Part shown: positions 13,166 to 25,764 of the stretch, piece after piece
Position numbering within the stretch: the first letter of the stretch is position 1
Layout of the letters: each line of letters opens with the position of its first letter
DNA from: Hyperoodon ampullatus
Lineage: Eukaryota; Chordata; Mammalia; Artiodactyla; Ziphiidae
NCBI GenBank assembly: GCA_949752795.1
Contig: OX457070.1
Coordinates: 39,765,685-39,829,684 of the forward strand
Direction: 5' to 3'
DNA: 64,000 bases
Notes under the pieces: generated by a model
What the model saw: only the letters and a program-made list of their open reading frames with translations
Databases searched by the model: none
What the model was told of the DNA's origin: nothing
Program-made: the position numbers and the translations under genes

Positions 13166-14589
13166 AGGAAGAATCAACAAAGCAGAGCCGGTATTAACAA
13201 ATTCAATTCCACCAGTAAATCATTGGCCAGCGTTACACATGGCTAATATTTACATATTTGAAATCATGTGCTACCTTGCTACTATACTCTAGAAATCACT
13301 CATGCAGACAGAACTACACTGCATTTGAGAGTTTTTATTTGGAAACATGGTCAAAGGAAAATACTACTAGAAAAAAAATAATGTCTATTAGCTTTCTGTC
13401 TTGACCAACTAGTTTATCATCTAGCATATCCCATCAGAAGCTTCACATCTTAACATTGCAGCCAGAAAGAATAGCAGCATTAGACCCAGAAGCACAGATT
13501 ACAGCAGCAGGGCATGTAAAGTGATGGTAGTTGAGTTTCAGAAATGAGAAGAGAGATCTTGTTTCCTTGATTTTCCTTCACAAACCATAATTCCTCCATC
13601 CTCCCCCCATACCTGCCACCCCATAATCCTACTCTGGATGGGTACTTAAGTTTTCCTTGAGAAAGCCTTCAGCCCTCCATAGGGATTTGGTATCGATCCC
13701 AGAAGAAGGTAGGAGTCAACCCATTTCACCTGCCAAGTTCAGAGAAAAGCCATGTTCTCAATGACACATATTAGACCTCTGTGATCCTGACCTGAACTTG
13801 TTTTAGTGATGAAAGACAGCACCTGGTTAAGATTCTATTCTCTCAGGGGACAGACGGAAACTTGCCACAAAGTATTGTGGGTGTGACCCCACCTGAGGGT
13901 CATAGTACATTGTGATTTTCTTCTTCATTTTTTTCACTTAAAAATTTTTTTAATTGAAAGCATAGACCTATTGGCCTGGGTCAAAGTCTTCCAAAAAGGC
14001 TGGCTCGTTGGAGTCTTGCCAATGTTATTACCAAGAGTTCTAAGAGCTGTGTTTGCTGCTGGAAAATAAAAAGGAAAATCCTAATCTACAAAGAGACTAA
14101 TAGACATGTCAGCTCAGTCATTCTAAAAGTCTTCAGTGCTGTCAGGGTATCCCCTTCTGTCTCCACCTCCAAAGTCCTCAAACCATGCTGGCAAGTGGTA
14201 GATGGCAGTGGAAGCCTCTTTCTGAACACCCAACCTTATGAGGAACAATGTTTAATAGGTGATTTCATCACAAGGCTCCCATATTTCATGAAGTCTACTT
14301 GATTCTACACCAAAATCACATAAAATGAACAACTTTACAGTTGCTTCAATCTGCAAGAATGAAGACCCTAATTCACCTGACTATAAAATAGTCACCCTAA
14401 GTCACCTGACTCCAAATCTGGTCACTCTGACAGCTACAGTAACTCCTGCTGGTTGCAGAGCTCTGCACAGCTGCAGCCAGAAACGTGTTCCTTTATGTTC
14501 TTCTGAAGGGCTAGGATTTGAGGCTTAACAGGGAGATGAGCAGAGTCAGCAGTAGCCAGCCCATCTGTGAATGGACAAAGCCTCTAAAG

Positions 14590-14985
14590 GAGGGAATGTG
14601 AAGAAAGAAGACCCGAGGGCTCTGGCTGAGACCATGGAGCATGCACTCCAGGCAGCAAGAAGGGGACCACAAAGCAGGAGTGGGTGGCTCTCAAGGAGCA
14701 TGGTGTCACAGAGGTCAAAGGTTGGCCTAAAGCTCTCGTGAGCTGGCCAAGTGCCGCAGACAAGTCAAAGGCATGGTTTGCAGAAGGTACAGCTGGCCAC
14801 TGAGGACTAATACAAGGTCGATTTCAGTAGAGTGGCAGGCACAGAAGCATGAGTATGAGGAAGTTAAGAATAAACTAATGGGAAAGCATATGACTGGTAC
14901 ACCACCCGTTTGAGGTGTTGGGAAGTGAAAAGAGAAAATATGAGGTTACCAAGAAGAGGCAGCAGGGCCAAGCAAGGGGAACAAT
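14590..14985 (+). repeat. Likely second fragment of the same ancient repeat
   Basis: It contains GATTTCAGTAGAGTGGCAGG followed by GAGGAAGTTAAGAATAAACT. I judge this to be a more distal part of the same repeat family as at 28180-29250. There is no open frame of note. The assignment rests on remembered consensus order and is tentative. Confidence 0.35.
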
Positions 14986-15174
14986 TTAAAGTGCAAATTA
15001 TTTGCATAGAAGAACATTAAAAATATGTTCCTAGACAGTATGGGCTTAATTCAAAGCAATAAACAGTTGTGTAATTAAATATTACATATTTTAATACTTA
15101 TGAATGAAAAAATATTATGATACAAATATGATGGGAAAATTTGGTGAAACAAAGAATTATAATAAATAACATTT

Positions 15175-15335
15175 TTAGCAGGTGCTTCTGAAGTTTACAT
15201 AGTTGTTTCCTATATCCTTTAAAAGTCCTATGAGATGGATCTTTCTGTTATTCCTATTTTACAGATGTAAACCAATCTGCCCTGGGGTACAACAGTAGTG
15301 AGATGGAACTGGTGTCTTCTGGTAGTACCCTCCTT
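15175..15335 (-). mobile_element. MIR SINE fragment, minus strand
   Basis: CCTATGAGATGGATCTTTCT and TTCCTATTTTACAGATGTAA match the central MIR region in reverse complement. Both ends are eroded. Confidence 0.65.
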
Positions 15336-15959
15336 CCTTTTTTTTTCCTTCTATACCAAATCAGTTCTTCAGTAGAGAAAAAAAAATTAACTGAAATTTA
15401 CTTTTAACAAGACTTTTAATAAAAACAGGTTTTTTTTTTATGTAAACAGATCTTCCTACCAACATACCCCACCAACCATACACCTTCGCTTTATCTCAAA
15501 AGTGTTAAACTAGCACCAGCTAGCCTAGAATTACCCTTCTCTATTCTAACAATTCCAACTGCAAAAGTTGTGCCATTCCTCTATTATCCATCGCAAATGA
15601 CAGCAGGAAGGAAAGGGTTGCTAATATATAAATATCTAATGCCTACTCCAATATTGTTCTCCTATGTAACACACATGAAGACAATTACTTTTCAAAGATA
15701 TTAGTCTTCTCCACACACCTACACATCAAGAATGACATACACATTGCTAGTCTGCTGGAATAATAATATCAGCTTTTTTTAACACCAAAAAAAATCTAAT
15801 GTAAGGTTTTTATAAAGGATAATTAAGCAAGCTAATATAGTAATAAGTGGAATACACAATAAGAATATGTACTAAAATATCTGCTCTGTGCAATGCAGAA
15901 CTGATGTTTTAGGAGATTAACAATTATGATCGCCAGTCCTCTTCTGATTCTATAATACT

Positions 15960-16480
15960 CCACACAATCTTTTTAAAATTACTTTATTAACCTTTCCTCC
16001 TAGCACAGAAGTGCCCGATTATAGATAATATTTCAAAATCATCTGAGGTGTAAGTGTGTTTGATTTGCTCGGTAATTATTTGTCTACTTTATTACACTGG
16101 CCGAGCACACAAGCTCCTTGACCAGCTTTATTTCAAGTTCAGTTAAGAATAGGGTCATATCATTTTGAGGATCGCTCCCTTTGGGCCCCGATGTACATGA
16201 AATTTTCATATTGGAGATGGGAACAGTACATGGAAACATAGTACATTTTCAACACGGAGAAATCATTCCCTGCCCTGTCACTAAAGGTTTCAGGCCCTGG
16301 GCTTAATGGAAGGAATGTTGTTCACAAGCAAAAGGAAGGTATTTATTCCCCGCATGACTAGGACGTAGGGCATTGAAGTCTGAGCATACAAATGTCCGTT
16401 GATGAAGTCTAAAAGCTTCATCGCTCACATCGCACTGGTGGCCTTACCCAGGGTCTTTATAATCTGTTCCTTGTCATTCA
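15960..16480. promoter_or_regulatory. Enhancer-like repeat-free block
   Basis: Contains CTCGGTAATTATTTGTCTAC with a TAATTA homeodomain core, and several GC/AT-mixed segments without microsatellites or known repeats. No coding frame. Inferred from composition only. Confidence 0.3.
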
Positions 16481-17339
16481 TACCACTCAAGACAACACTT
16501 CTATTTTGATCTGAATCATGAATGCACTTCCAGCATGTATTTTGATTCATCAAGGCAGAAAGGAATAGGGAGCGGGCAACCGCAAGGGGAGGTCATAAAT
16601 CTTGTCCTGTTAATAGGGGTCTGGAGGAAAGAATAACGTCTGAAAATCACACTGGGTTTGGCAGAGGGAAAGTTTGCCTTTTCCAACTTTACAACTCAGG
16701 GTAAATGAAACTGATACTTACCTGTTCTTAAAGATGAAAATGCATTGAGATGAAACAGGGTGCATGGCTTATTCTTGAGGGCCATCACCAGGATAAAAGG
16801 ACAAAGATGGAGGACTCTATTGTCCACAATCAACAAAGTCTGAAATTTCCATATGTAGCAGGATTCCAGGGCTCTGTTAGTAAGACAGGATATGGCTGGC
16901 CAGCTCAGTCACCCATGGAATTACAGTGTAGGGTATGGATGCCAGTATTTTAGACCCAAACCGAGCATAAAAAACACAAAGTAAAATTCAGTGTCAGCAC
17001 AAAGTTGACAGCGAATGATTATAACAGCTTCGAAGCTTGAAAAAGAGTGTAAATAACTAGGATCCCCTGCGGGCTCACTCAGCCTGCATACATAACAACC
17101 CTGATGGACAGCCTCTGTGGTAAAGTCAGGGAACGAGGCCCCAGGAAGATGCAAAAATTCTGCCAGCAAAGAGCCTTAACTGTCACCTTTCTGGCTAAAT
17201 CAGCTACTTTCATAGAGGGAGAGAAACAGAGCAGTAGGCTACGCCTTTGGAAGACCAATTGCCTCTTTGCCTGGGAAGCAAGGATGTTAATTACCGGCTC
17301 ATCTGTGGTTACCAAGGCTCTGCAACCCACCAGCTTTCG

Positions 17340-18060
17340 CACTTTATGAACGCTCTTCTCGCTGATCTTTAATCCTTGGCGCTTTTAGTCCACAAAAGAT
17401 TGTTATTCAGAACAACTCTGCCATTTACAGAATGTAAAAATAAAGGGAAAAAAGAACAGTCCACCCTTCCCCAAGTGAACGGTTAACTTACTGGATCGCT
17501 TTGACTTGAAATTTGATTTTCTTTTCCTTCTCTATGCTTATGCACATACATGCACCTGCATCCAACAACGGATGGGTTTCAAGTACTAAAACATGGCAAG
17601 CACATCACGGCATGCAGCCTCCAGCCTGGTGTAAGAGGCACCAACCAGCCCTGTGAGTCCAGAGCCTCATCATCACTTGTACTTATAAACTCAAAGGAGA
17701 AAAGAAAGCAGCTGAGGTCTTCTGCACACACCTAGCTAGCACGCCGCAGGTTTGTAATTCATTTACAAGATAATTAATCAATTAGCAAATGATCCCTTTC
17801 CCCTTTATGATTTATGCTGCATGAGAATTACATCTCCAAATGAAACGGCAGGCCACTTGTACTGAAACTTTGCCCTTTGAACACATTGGTCTTATTTATC
17901 TGAATTGAGCAGATGCTTTGCACTGCCAGCCCATTGTAACTGGACTGTTTGCTATTAGAACCTGAGTAAGATTTAAGCTAAACAGAAGAGCATAAATATG
18001 ACATCCTATAGACATTCATGATGATCTACTGTGCTGTATCATCACCAGCCATTGTTACTT
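17340..18060. promoter_or_regulatory. Enhancer-like block with a homeodomain cluster
   Basis: GATAATTAATCAATTAGCAA at 17769-17788 packs overlapping TAAT/ATTA cores. CATTTACAAG precedes it and TTATGATTTATGCTGCATGA follows. No repeats and no coding frame of note. This is the typical look of a vertebrate conserved noncoding element, but conservation is not tested here. Confidence 0.42.
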
Positions 18061-19369
18061 ATTCATATAGGAAAAGAGGAAGGAAATACACTTGACATTG
18101 CTAAAAGGGGAACCACAGCCACTGGAAGGAAAGGTGAAGATGGAACTTACAGTTAATGGCTCTAGAGTACAACTCTGGGGTCTTAAAATGCAATTAAACT
18201 GCTACAATGTATACATTCTGTTTACAGGCTCAACAACTCCCATTTCTTTCAGAGCTCCATATTCTACCTGGCACCTCTTTGGAAAGCAAAGATATCTGGC
18301 AGCTTTTGCTTAGGGACCAGGATGTTTGTTTATTGTGTCTCCCAGAGAAGCATCACTGAGAAGAAGGTCTGGTCAACAATGGTATGATGGAATCCCATCA
18401 GAGCCTACTCTGATCTGAGATGGGTCACGAGAAAAAAAAAGGCTGTGAAACCCCTTTACCACTCTCCGGCTTCAGATGCCTCCACTGTGAGATATACAAG
18501 TTGAATTATGTGATTTTTTTTTTTTTTTGGTTCTTTGCGTGGCTATTGTATTATGAATCTCTGCATTCTTCCATATTTACCCTGCTGCCAAGGGGGATAA
18601 CAGAAAACATCTTCCCCTATAGCCAGGGCAGGGGTCTAAAAATATTTTGAAAGCAAAGAGGAAGGTCCCCAGAATCATACAAACATTTCAGCAGCCAAAT
18701 TAACAGAACGTCTGTTTCTGTTGCTGTGTTTTAAACTCAACAATTATGTATTAAATTACTCCTGTGTACACAGAACAACAAAGGCATTTTGGGTCCATTT
18801 GTACAGGTGAGAAAATGGGTCAGCTATGTAACACTGAACCCTAGGTGTGCATATGGCAGAAAAATTCTGTCATCTATTTCTTCCATGGAGGACTTCTGGG
18901 ACAGGCTCAGAGCCCCATGGAACCACTTGCCAAGGCTTTAATAATAAAACAGCTACTAGGAAAACTTCCCTAACCCTTCCTTCGCTCTGTGGAGAAAGGA
19001 CTTAAGAATAAAAAGCACTGGAATGTTTTAAGAGGAACTGTGAAACTTAGTCAATGAGAAAATTAGAGAAATGTCATTATGATATGAATGAGTAGCCTTA
19101 AAAACAAACTAACCCCAAACCTTATTCTTTTTATCTTTCTCAAAAAAAGGTATGGTCAAATGTGTACAGAAGCAAACTCTACTTGTTAGCCATGCTGAGC
19201 AAAGCTGGATTTGCTCACTCGCAGGAATAAAAAGCACAACAGTGAATCTTGGAGGCATTATTTCTTAGCAGAATTAGCATAACCCAGCACATCAGAGTAT
19301 TAAAATTTAAAAAGGATTTCAAACTGTCCTTGTATCATCAGCAGAGTCATGTCACACATTTTTTTTTAT
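18061..19369. other. Unique noncoding sequence
   Basis: No recognised repeat or exon. A T run lies at 18512-18528. Confidence 0.55.
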
Positions 19370-19990
19370 TGGTTCGGCAGGCTAGGTGTAATTGTATCAA
19401 TATTTTAATGCTTGATGCATATTGTCTGTGATACATTGCCTGCATAAATAAAAAGCACCAATATTCAATTGCCAATGAAATAATCACGCACTCTAAATCT
19501 TTATTATATCATGAATTATTTAATTACAATAATCAGAGTCCTTTTGAAGGTAAAACAAGATTAAAAAGGTTTTGTTTTATTGGATCTATATATTTGATTT
19601 AAACTTTACATGTTAGCTTTACATTAAGAATTTATAAGGCATCAGTTCAAATGGTGCTATTATAAGAGTTTATTTCTTTTATAATTAGTACAGTACTCTT
19701 AAAGTACTCTGACTACAAGAGATAATATTTCAGTATTTTAATGAGCTTTTTAAGTGTAATTGATGTAACAATCATTGAATTACACATTTCTACCTGAAGA
19801 ATAATGAAGGAAACATTTTAATGAGAAATTTAATCATTATTAGCAAATGATCTACTAAATTGCCATTTGCTGACATTTCAAAGCTTAATAGCAGAAACTG
19901 TATTTTCCTACAACTGCATCAACATCGATGGCGATTACTTTTCTGTTACTCTGATTTCCCAGGTTAACTTTCTATCATTACTAATTTATT
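19370..19990. promoter_or_regulatory. Enhancer-like AT-rich block
   Basis: Dense ATTA/TAAT cores: CAATTGCCAATGAAATAATC, GAATTATTTAATTACAATAA, and TTTAATGAGAAATTTAATCA further on. No repeat family is recognised over 600 bp despite the high AT content. Inferred enhancer. Confidence 0.4.
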
Positions 19991-21011
19991 TATAAATTTC
20001 AGAAAACTTCCTTAACCCACAGTTGTCAGACCCTTCCAGAAAGCATGGGGCTTGACACTTAGAGGGATAATTTAAATAAATTAGCCCCTTTTCCAGCCTT
20101 CAGCAGTTTTCAGCATAAAAGGGCTCTTTCTTGTGAGTATTCATGCTTACATCAGCTTGATTTTGATGAATGCCCTGTGAATTCCCTGATAGTACCTCAG
20201 ACAGAGAGATCTTAGACCCATGTCAACAAGGGTATTTAAAGCTCCCTCATTTCCAGAACACATCAGCATTCAGAGGGGCACAGATGTGAATAAGAGGAGC
20301 CTACTATGCAGCTTTGCCAATTTCTGGGGTTGGGTTTTACTGCTGGGTTTACAGGAACTCTCTGTGCCATGGGGAGAGAGATTAGAATAGAGACATGAGA
20401 GTAAAGTCCATAAGGATGTGTTTTGGGGGGTATAAAAAGAACCACAAGATAACACCAGGGAGACACAATTTATGTAACCTCTTGTAGGTCAGCAGAGTTA
20501 GAAGGCAAGCTCAGCCTTCTAACTGAAGAGCTGGAAAGTGCCAAGTCTGAATCAGCACAACGGTTGGCACAGGTGTGGCAAAGGCTAACATAAAGGACCA
20601 TGTGCCTTCTTAGCTCTGTAAAGGCCAGCCATTTCCAGAACTCCTTAATGGGGGTGCCACTTCTCTTGCTGTGAGATTTGTCTGATGTGAATTGTCAACC
20701 CAGAGGACAGAAAGGGGTTTGGATAGAAACATACTGTTATAAATCCAATGCACAGTGAGATCTTTTACTTTTTCTTTAGGTTTGAGTTCTGATTTGGAGT
20801 TCTGGCAGTGAGTGGGCAGAAGGAAGGAAAGAGAAAATGCCAGCATTTGATTCACACCAGCTTCTTGATGATCACGAAGGTCCCTTTCAGTCCAGACATA
20901 CTAGGTTTGGCCCAGCTGCCAACTTTTTCCAGCTCAGAATTCTCACAGTCCCCCCCCCCTTTTTTTCTCTCTCTCTCTTTTAAAGAACTTCCTCCTTTTC
21001 ACTTTGTATGC
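19991..21011. other. Unique noncoding sequence
   Basis: Short frames on both strands have no splice context. A C-then-T run at 20950-20968 precedes the LTR. Confidence 0.55.
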
Positions 21012-21376
21012 TGTTATGGACTAAATATTGGTGTTCCCCTCCCCAATTCTTATGTTGAAATTCTACCCCCAAATGTGATGATATTAAGAGGTGGGGCTTT
21101 GGGGCGGTGATCAGGTCATGAGGATGGAGCCCTCGTGAATGGCATTAGTGCCCTAATGAAAGAGACCTGAAAGAACTCCTTGGCTCTCTTTCCACCCTGT
21201 GAAGATATGATGAGAAGACAGAAGTTTGTAACTCAGAAAAGGATCCTCACCAGAACCCAACTGTGCTGGCGCCGATCTCTTATTTCTAGCCTCGAACTGT
21301 GAGAAATAAATTTCTGTTGTTTAGAAGCCACCCAGTCTATGGCGATTTGTTATAGCAGTCTGAAGTGACTAAGACA
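21012..21376 (+). mobile_element. MLT1/MaLR-like solo LTR, plus strand
   Basis: It starts TGTTATGGACTAAAT and ends GAAGTGACTAAGACA. The 3' part holds the typical AACTGTGAGAAATAAATTTC, a polyadenylation signal context, followed by GAAGCCACCCAGTCTATGG. These are hallmarks of ERVL-MaLR LTRs. No internal retroviral sequence is next to it, so it is a solo LTR. The subfamily is uncertain. Confidence 0.82.
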
Positions 21377-22789
21377 CATGCTCTCCAAAAAGATCTTTAG
21401 AATTCTTTTAAAACTCAGAGCGTGTGGCTGACTCTCCAGAGCATACTGCCAACAGCTTGGAAGGCTCCTGCCCTGACAGGTTGTGCGGGGCACCACACCT
21501 GGGTGCCCAAAGTCCTCTCTTCTTACTTCTTGTGAATGAGAAGACAATGATAATATTAGGAAATGACCTACCGGGGTTAGAACACTCAAGGAACTATTGA
21601 TAGAACATCTTTCAAGTAATGCGCAGAGCTGAGAAACAATATCTCAGGTTCGTTTTGTGGTTTGGATGGTGGTGATGAAGCAAGTGAATGTTGATATTGT
21701 TTATTATGGAAAATGCAATTGCCAAAACTCCAAAAATCAAGGCTGATATCTTCTGATCCTGTAGTGAAAAGCAAAATTGCAACAAACCACAAATAAAATG
21801 AATCTCTTTTGCTAATTACAATAGTTGCCTATAAAGGTGGCCCAGGTGTCACATCAAGAAAGGATGCAGGATGACACTGACATTTATTTATATTATTTTT
21901 AAAATTTTATATTTATTTTTAAAGATTTGGATATCATTTCATGACACAGGGAGGGAAGAGAGAGAGAAACTATAATGTGCAGCACTAAGCCAATGCAAAA
22001 GAAAAATGAAGTGTTTTCTAGAATGTGGAGGAACTTTGCGTCCTGAGAGCATAATACAGTAGCCCAGGACAATGAGCAGCTTTACTTAAATAGCAACACA
22101 TTGATAAAGGGCAACCACCTGAATTGCATGATACTTGTGGATGCAGTTTAATTACTCAAAAGTGTGCCATTAATGCAAAAGGACATATAGATGGTAGTAG
22201 GAGAAAACTAGAACAAGAATTAATTCAAATGAAAACTACTGTTTGAACAAAAGCATCAGTATTCTTGTAAACACTTAACGGTTCTCTTTTCCTTAATCAC
22301 TTTGGTTTTATCCATTGTATTGGAATCCCAGACACTAACTCATCCAGTTAGCAAACCAGATATAAACAAATGCTACTTTAAAAATGCACTAAAAATGCAC
22401 TAAAAAAGGCTCCATCTAAAGGTTGAGGGAGCATGAGATGAAAACCATTGAGAAGGTTGACAGTGCCCCCTCAGGGCAGCGTCATGTTGCTGCCAACAAA
22501 GATGGTCAGTGACAAGTTCTGCCAACAGCTGCTAGGGCCTGATCCCAATTCAGGAGATTCTAGCAATTACATAAAAGCTTATAAGGAAGATCAGAAAGCA
22601 CGTTCAATGTCGTGAGCTTTCCCTTTTTTTGCTATAATTCAAGGAAATTTTTTTCACAAAAAATATGAAAGCTCTCTATGTAATCCCAAGTAAATATGAG
22701 TCCAATTAACGCTTGGGAACTACTTCATTGGTGCATCATTCCCAGCTTTGATAAAATATTTGAAACACCTACACTTTACACATATCAAG

Positions 22790-22814
22790 CGTGTGTGCAC
22801 ACACACACACACCC
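22790..22814. repeat. (CA)n microsatellite
   Basis: GTGTGTGCACACACACACAC, short and directly visible. Confidence 0.92.
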
Positions 22815-23179
22815 TAAATCCATGTTAATTTGCTTGTTACTCACACAACCAATTCTCTTTTTGGGTAAACACCTATCCATTTACTTGTAAAAGAATCAGA
22901 ACTCAGACTTTCCTCACTCTTTTGCTTTAATTTTCTTCTCTTTATCTAAATTATTTTCTCCCCACTTCATCTCTGCCTCCTCACGTCCTATTTTTCTTCT
23001 TCAAGGCAAACCCAAATCACACCTTCTCAGTGAAACATTTTGGTCATCACAACAGTAAAGGGACTTTCCTTCTTTGGCAATACCATAGTACATGTGGTCT
23101 GTACACTTTATACAGACTGCCCACAACAGTTAATATTTTTTGCCTTGTATCAATCATGATTTTTAAAAATACAGATATT

Positions 23180-23440
23180 TTCTGCACAGCTAGATTGTAA
23201 GCTCCTAAAGGGCGGGTGGTGTTACATATTGTAACTGTTAAGGGAAAGGAATCCACTAGCTCCACTGCCGTGTGAACTGAGTAAATGCCCCAACCTCAGT
23301 TTTGTCATCTGCAATTGGGAATAAGAGGATGCACTTCATCAAGTTGTTCTGAGAATGAAGTAGGCAATTCCATGTGGCATAGTGCCTTGTGCATAGAGAA
23401 GGCTCAGTAAAAGCTAGTTATCATTGTTATTGTCAGTTAC
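23180..23440 (+). mobile_element. L2-like end followed by a MIR fragment
   Basis: AGATTGTAAGCTCCTAAAGG at about 23190 is typical of L2 3' ends. From 23280, CCTCAGTTTTGTCATCTGCA and GCATAGAGAAGGCTCAGTAA follow the MIR consensus. The boundary between the two is unclear. Confidence 0.6.
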
Positions 23441-25764
23441 TCTCTGTTCGCTCCTGTGTCAAGCACTGTACCTTGCACAGGACATGTGTACACTGCTGGT
23501 AGTTTTGATTGCCCAATAAGTACATATCTATGGCTTTTGCCATGCAACATCTATCTCCCACTCCATTAAATGGTTCCCTAATTTCTCTGTGATGAAACTT
23601 GCCATCCCTCCCTCATTAGCTCTTCCTACAGCCTTATCCCACCCTGACTACATGTGGCCCAGTGTAAGCCCATCCTCCCACTGGCCAGAGTGAAGGTATC
23701 AGACCCTATGCGATGCTAAGGGATTACCTAACAACCAACATTCCTTTCAATGTTATTCTCATCCAGGAGTCATTCTAGGAAACCATGTAAGCCTGAAAAA
23801 CTACCACGATCCCTTTCTACATTTGGCAAACCCCAAGGTACTGAGAGAACACCCCCATGCCACCCATGGCACCTCAGCCCCCGGGAAAGCTGACAGCTCT
23901 AAGGACCTGTCCAGATGGCCCTCCTCTTCGTAGGCTGCATACAGCGTGCGTATTATACAGCGTGTGTATTCACTGTCATTGGGAATTTAATCATTTCCAA
24001 GATGACTCCTAGTAAAGATATTTGTTTGAAGAGTAGCAGGAGTTCTATTTGAACCAGAAGTTTGTTCAACTGAGAAGTCGGGTACATTTAGGTCTGTTTA
24101 AGGACTGGCGGTACAGGTTTCTTTCCAGTGTAATTACCAGAAGAAGCAGGTCCTCCTGGGAAAGCAGAGACATTTGTGTTGGAGCGGTGAACTCCATCAA
24201 AGTGGGGGCTTTTCTGCCAACGAGAACTGGGTCCCAGGATCATGTGGCTACTTTATCCCATATGGGCTCCAGTCACATGGGCCTTTCTGTAGTTCTGTGA
24301 ATAAATCCTACTTTCCCCTATTTGTCCTCCATGTATCAGCTCAAGTGTTACTTCCTTTGAAACCTGGGGTGGAATGACTGCAATGGGAGGGTAGGCAAAA
24401 ACAGAATGGGCTTCGCAAAATCTCACTGAGTTATTCAGGGTTTACGACGCCAGCAGCGGTGGGAACAACATCCTTATCCTTATGCTTCCCTCAGCAAAGG
24501 GCATGGGGAAATCTTGGCACAGGTACCTGGTCAGCTGTCATGGGGGTATTTCTTCAAGAGGTGAAGATGTCCTGCCCTGGTGCTCTTCATGTATCTAGTG
24601 GTACCTTAGACATCAGACATGGGGAAGATGGATGCCTCCATCAACGGGCATGAGAACTGTCATCTTTACAGGCACCAGCGATTAGTCACCCTTTTAGCAG
24701 TGGCAGGAAACATAACCAGGGGAAACAGGAGTGGAGGAGAGAAAAACAAAGATACCTTATTCTAAGAGGACTAGTTTAAGAAGCATAAAGTGAAGTGCCC
24801 CCTGGAAATTGCCAGCAACAGACATGTAAGGAAGCCTGAAATTATCATAAAGCATACAGGGAAGCAATCCAGGAAAATCGTCTTTGGGGATTTTTGGGGT
24901 GGTTCTGATCTTCCTCTGGACAGTCAAGTGTGGCAAGTGTTGAGTTACATAAGCCTGGAAAAGCAGCATGTTCGAAAATGTGTGGAGGCATGGCTCTGCT
25001 AGTCCTGAAGTGAAAACATTAATTTTGAGCTAAAAAGAAAAAAAGTGCTTTTTTTTTTTTCCTTTTCCAAACTTGACATCCATTTCAATGTTAACAACCT
25101 AAAGCCTTTCAAAACACAGTGTGAGGACTTAATACTGTCTTTTATAAAGGCTGAAACTTTTATTGAAAATGTTTGGTCCTAGACTCTGCAAGATCAGTCA
25201 TACAAAAGTGAGCAACACATTTAAAAGGCAAATGATCCTGCGAAATGTCAAGCCCAGGAACAAATTTTGGAGCTGCAGTTGGTAAAAACTGACAAAAATA
25301 AGTATTGCACGTAAGCAGTAAAACTTCTCACCAAGTCCTCAAAACTTCATACATGATTTTTGGAGCCTCAGATTGAATTGTTTATCTTTCAGATCTAAGC
25401 CATGGATCTGTTAAGGAAACCATAGGTCCTATTTTTATGGCAGGACTTTTTATTACAGAAGCAGAGTATATGGTGTGCTCTATATACAGCTTTAGCCCTA
25501 AGTGCTACAGAATGTAGCTGGGATCACGGGGTAGGTTAGTATTATCAGGACAGCCTCTCTAGAAGCTTTCTTTGCACACCCCATTTCTGCCAGAAATCAC
25601 CAATTTCTTATTCCTAGCTAGTGCACATAGGTCCCTGAGGTTGAGAAATCTTCTGGCCCACTAGCTTTCATAGTTCAAAACAGAACATTCAGTTTTAGGG
25701 TCCTGAATCTTTGTCCCCAACACGAAGCCCCTAAGTGAGCAACAAGAATGTTAACCTGACATTA

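Larger units (their letters stand above)
10966..14589. other. Noncoding sequence between repeats
   Basis: Beyond the TG and purine microsatellites, I see no recognised gene or repeat. Short open frames are scattered on both strands. Confidence 0.55.
21377..25764. other. Noncoding sequence, mostly unassigned
   Basis: Apart from the CA repeat and the L2/MIR pair, I assign nothing. The part at 23930-24980 may hold an old decayed repeat I cannot name. A short local duplication, TACAGCGTG[C/T]GTATT, is at about 23940-23970. Confidence 0.5.
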
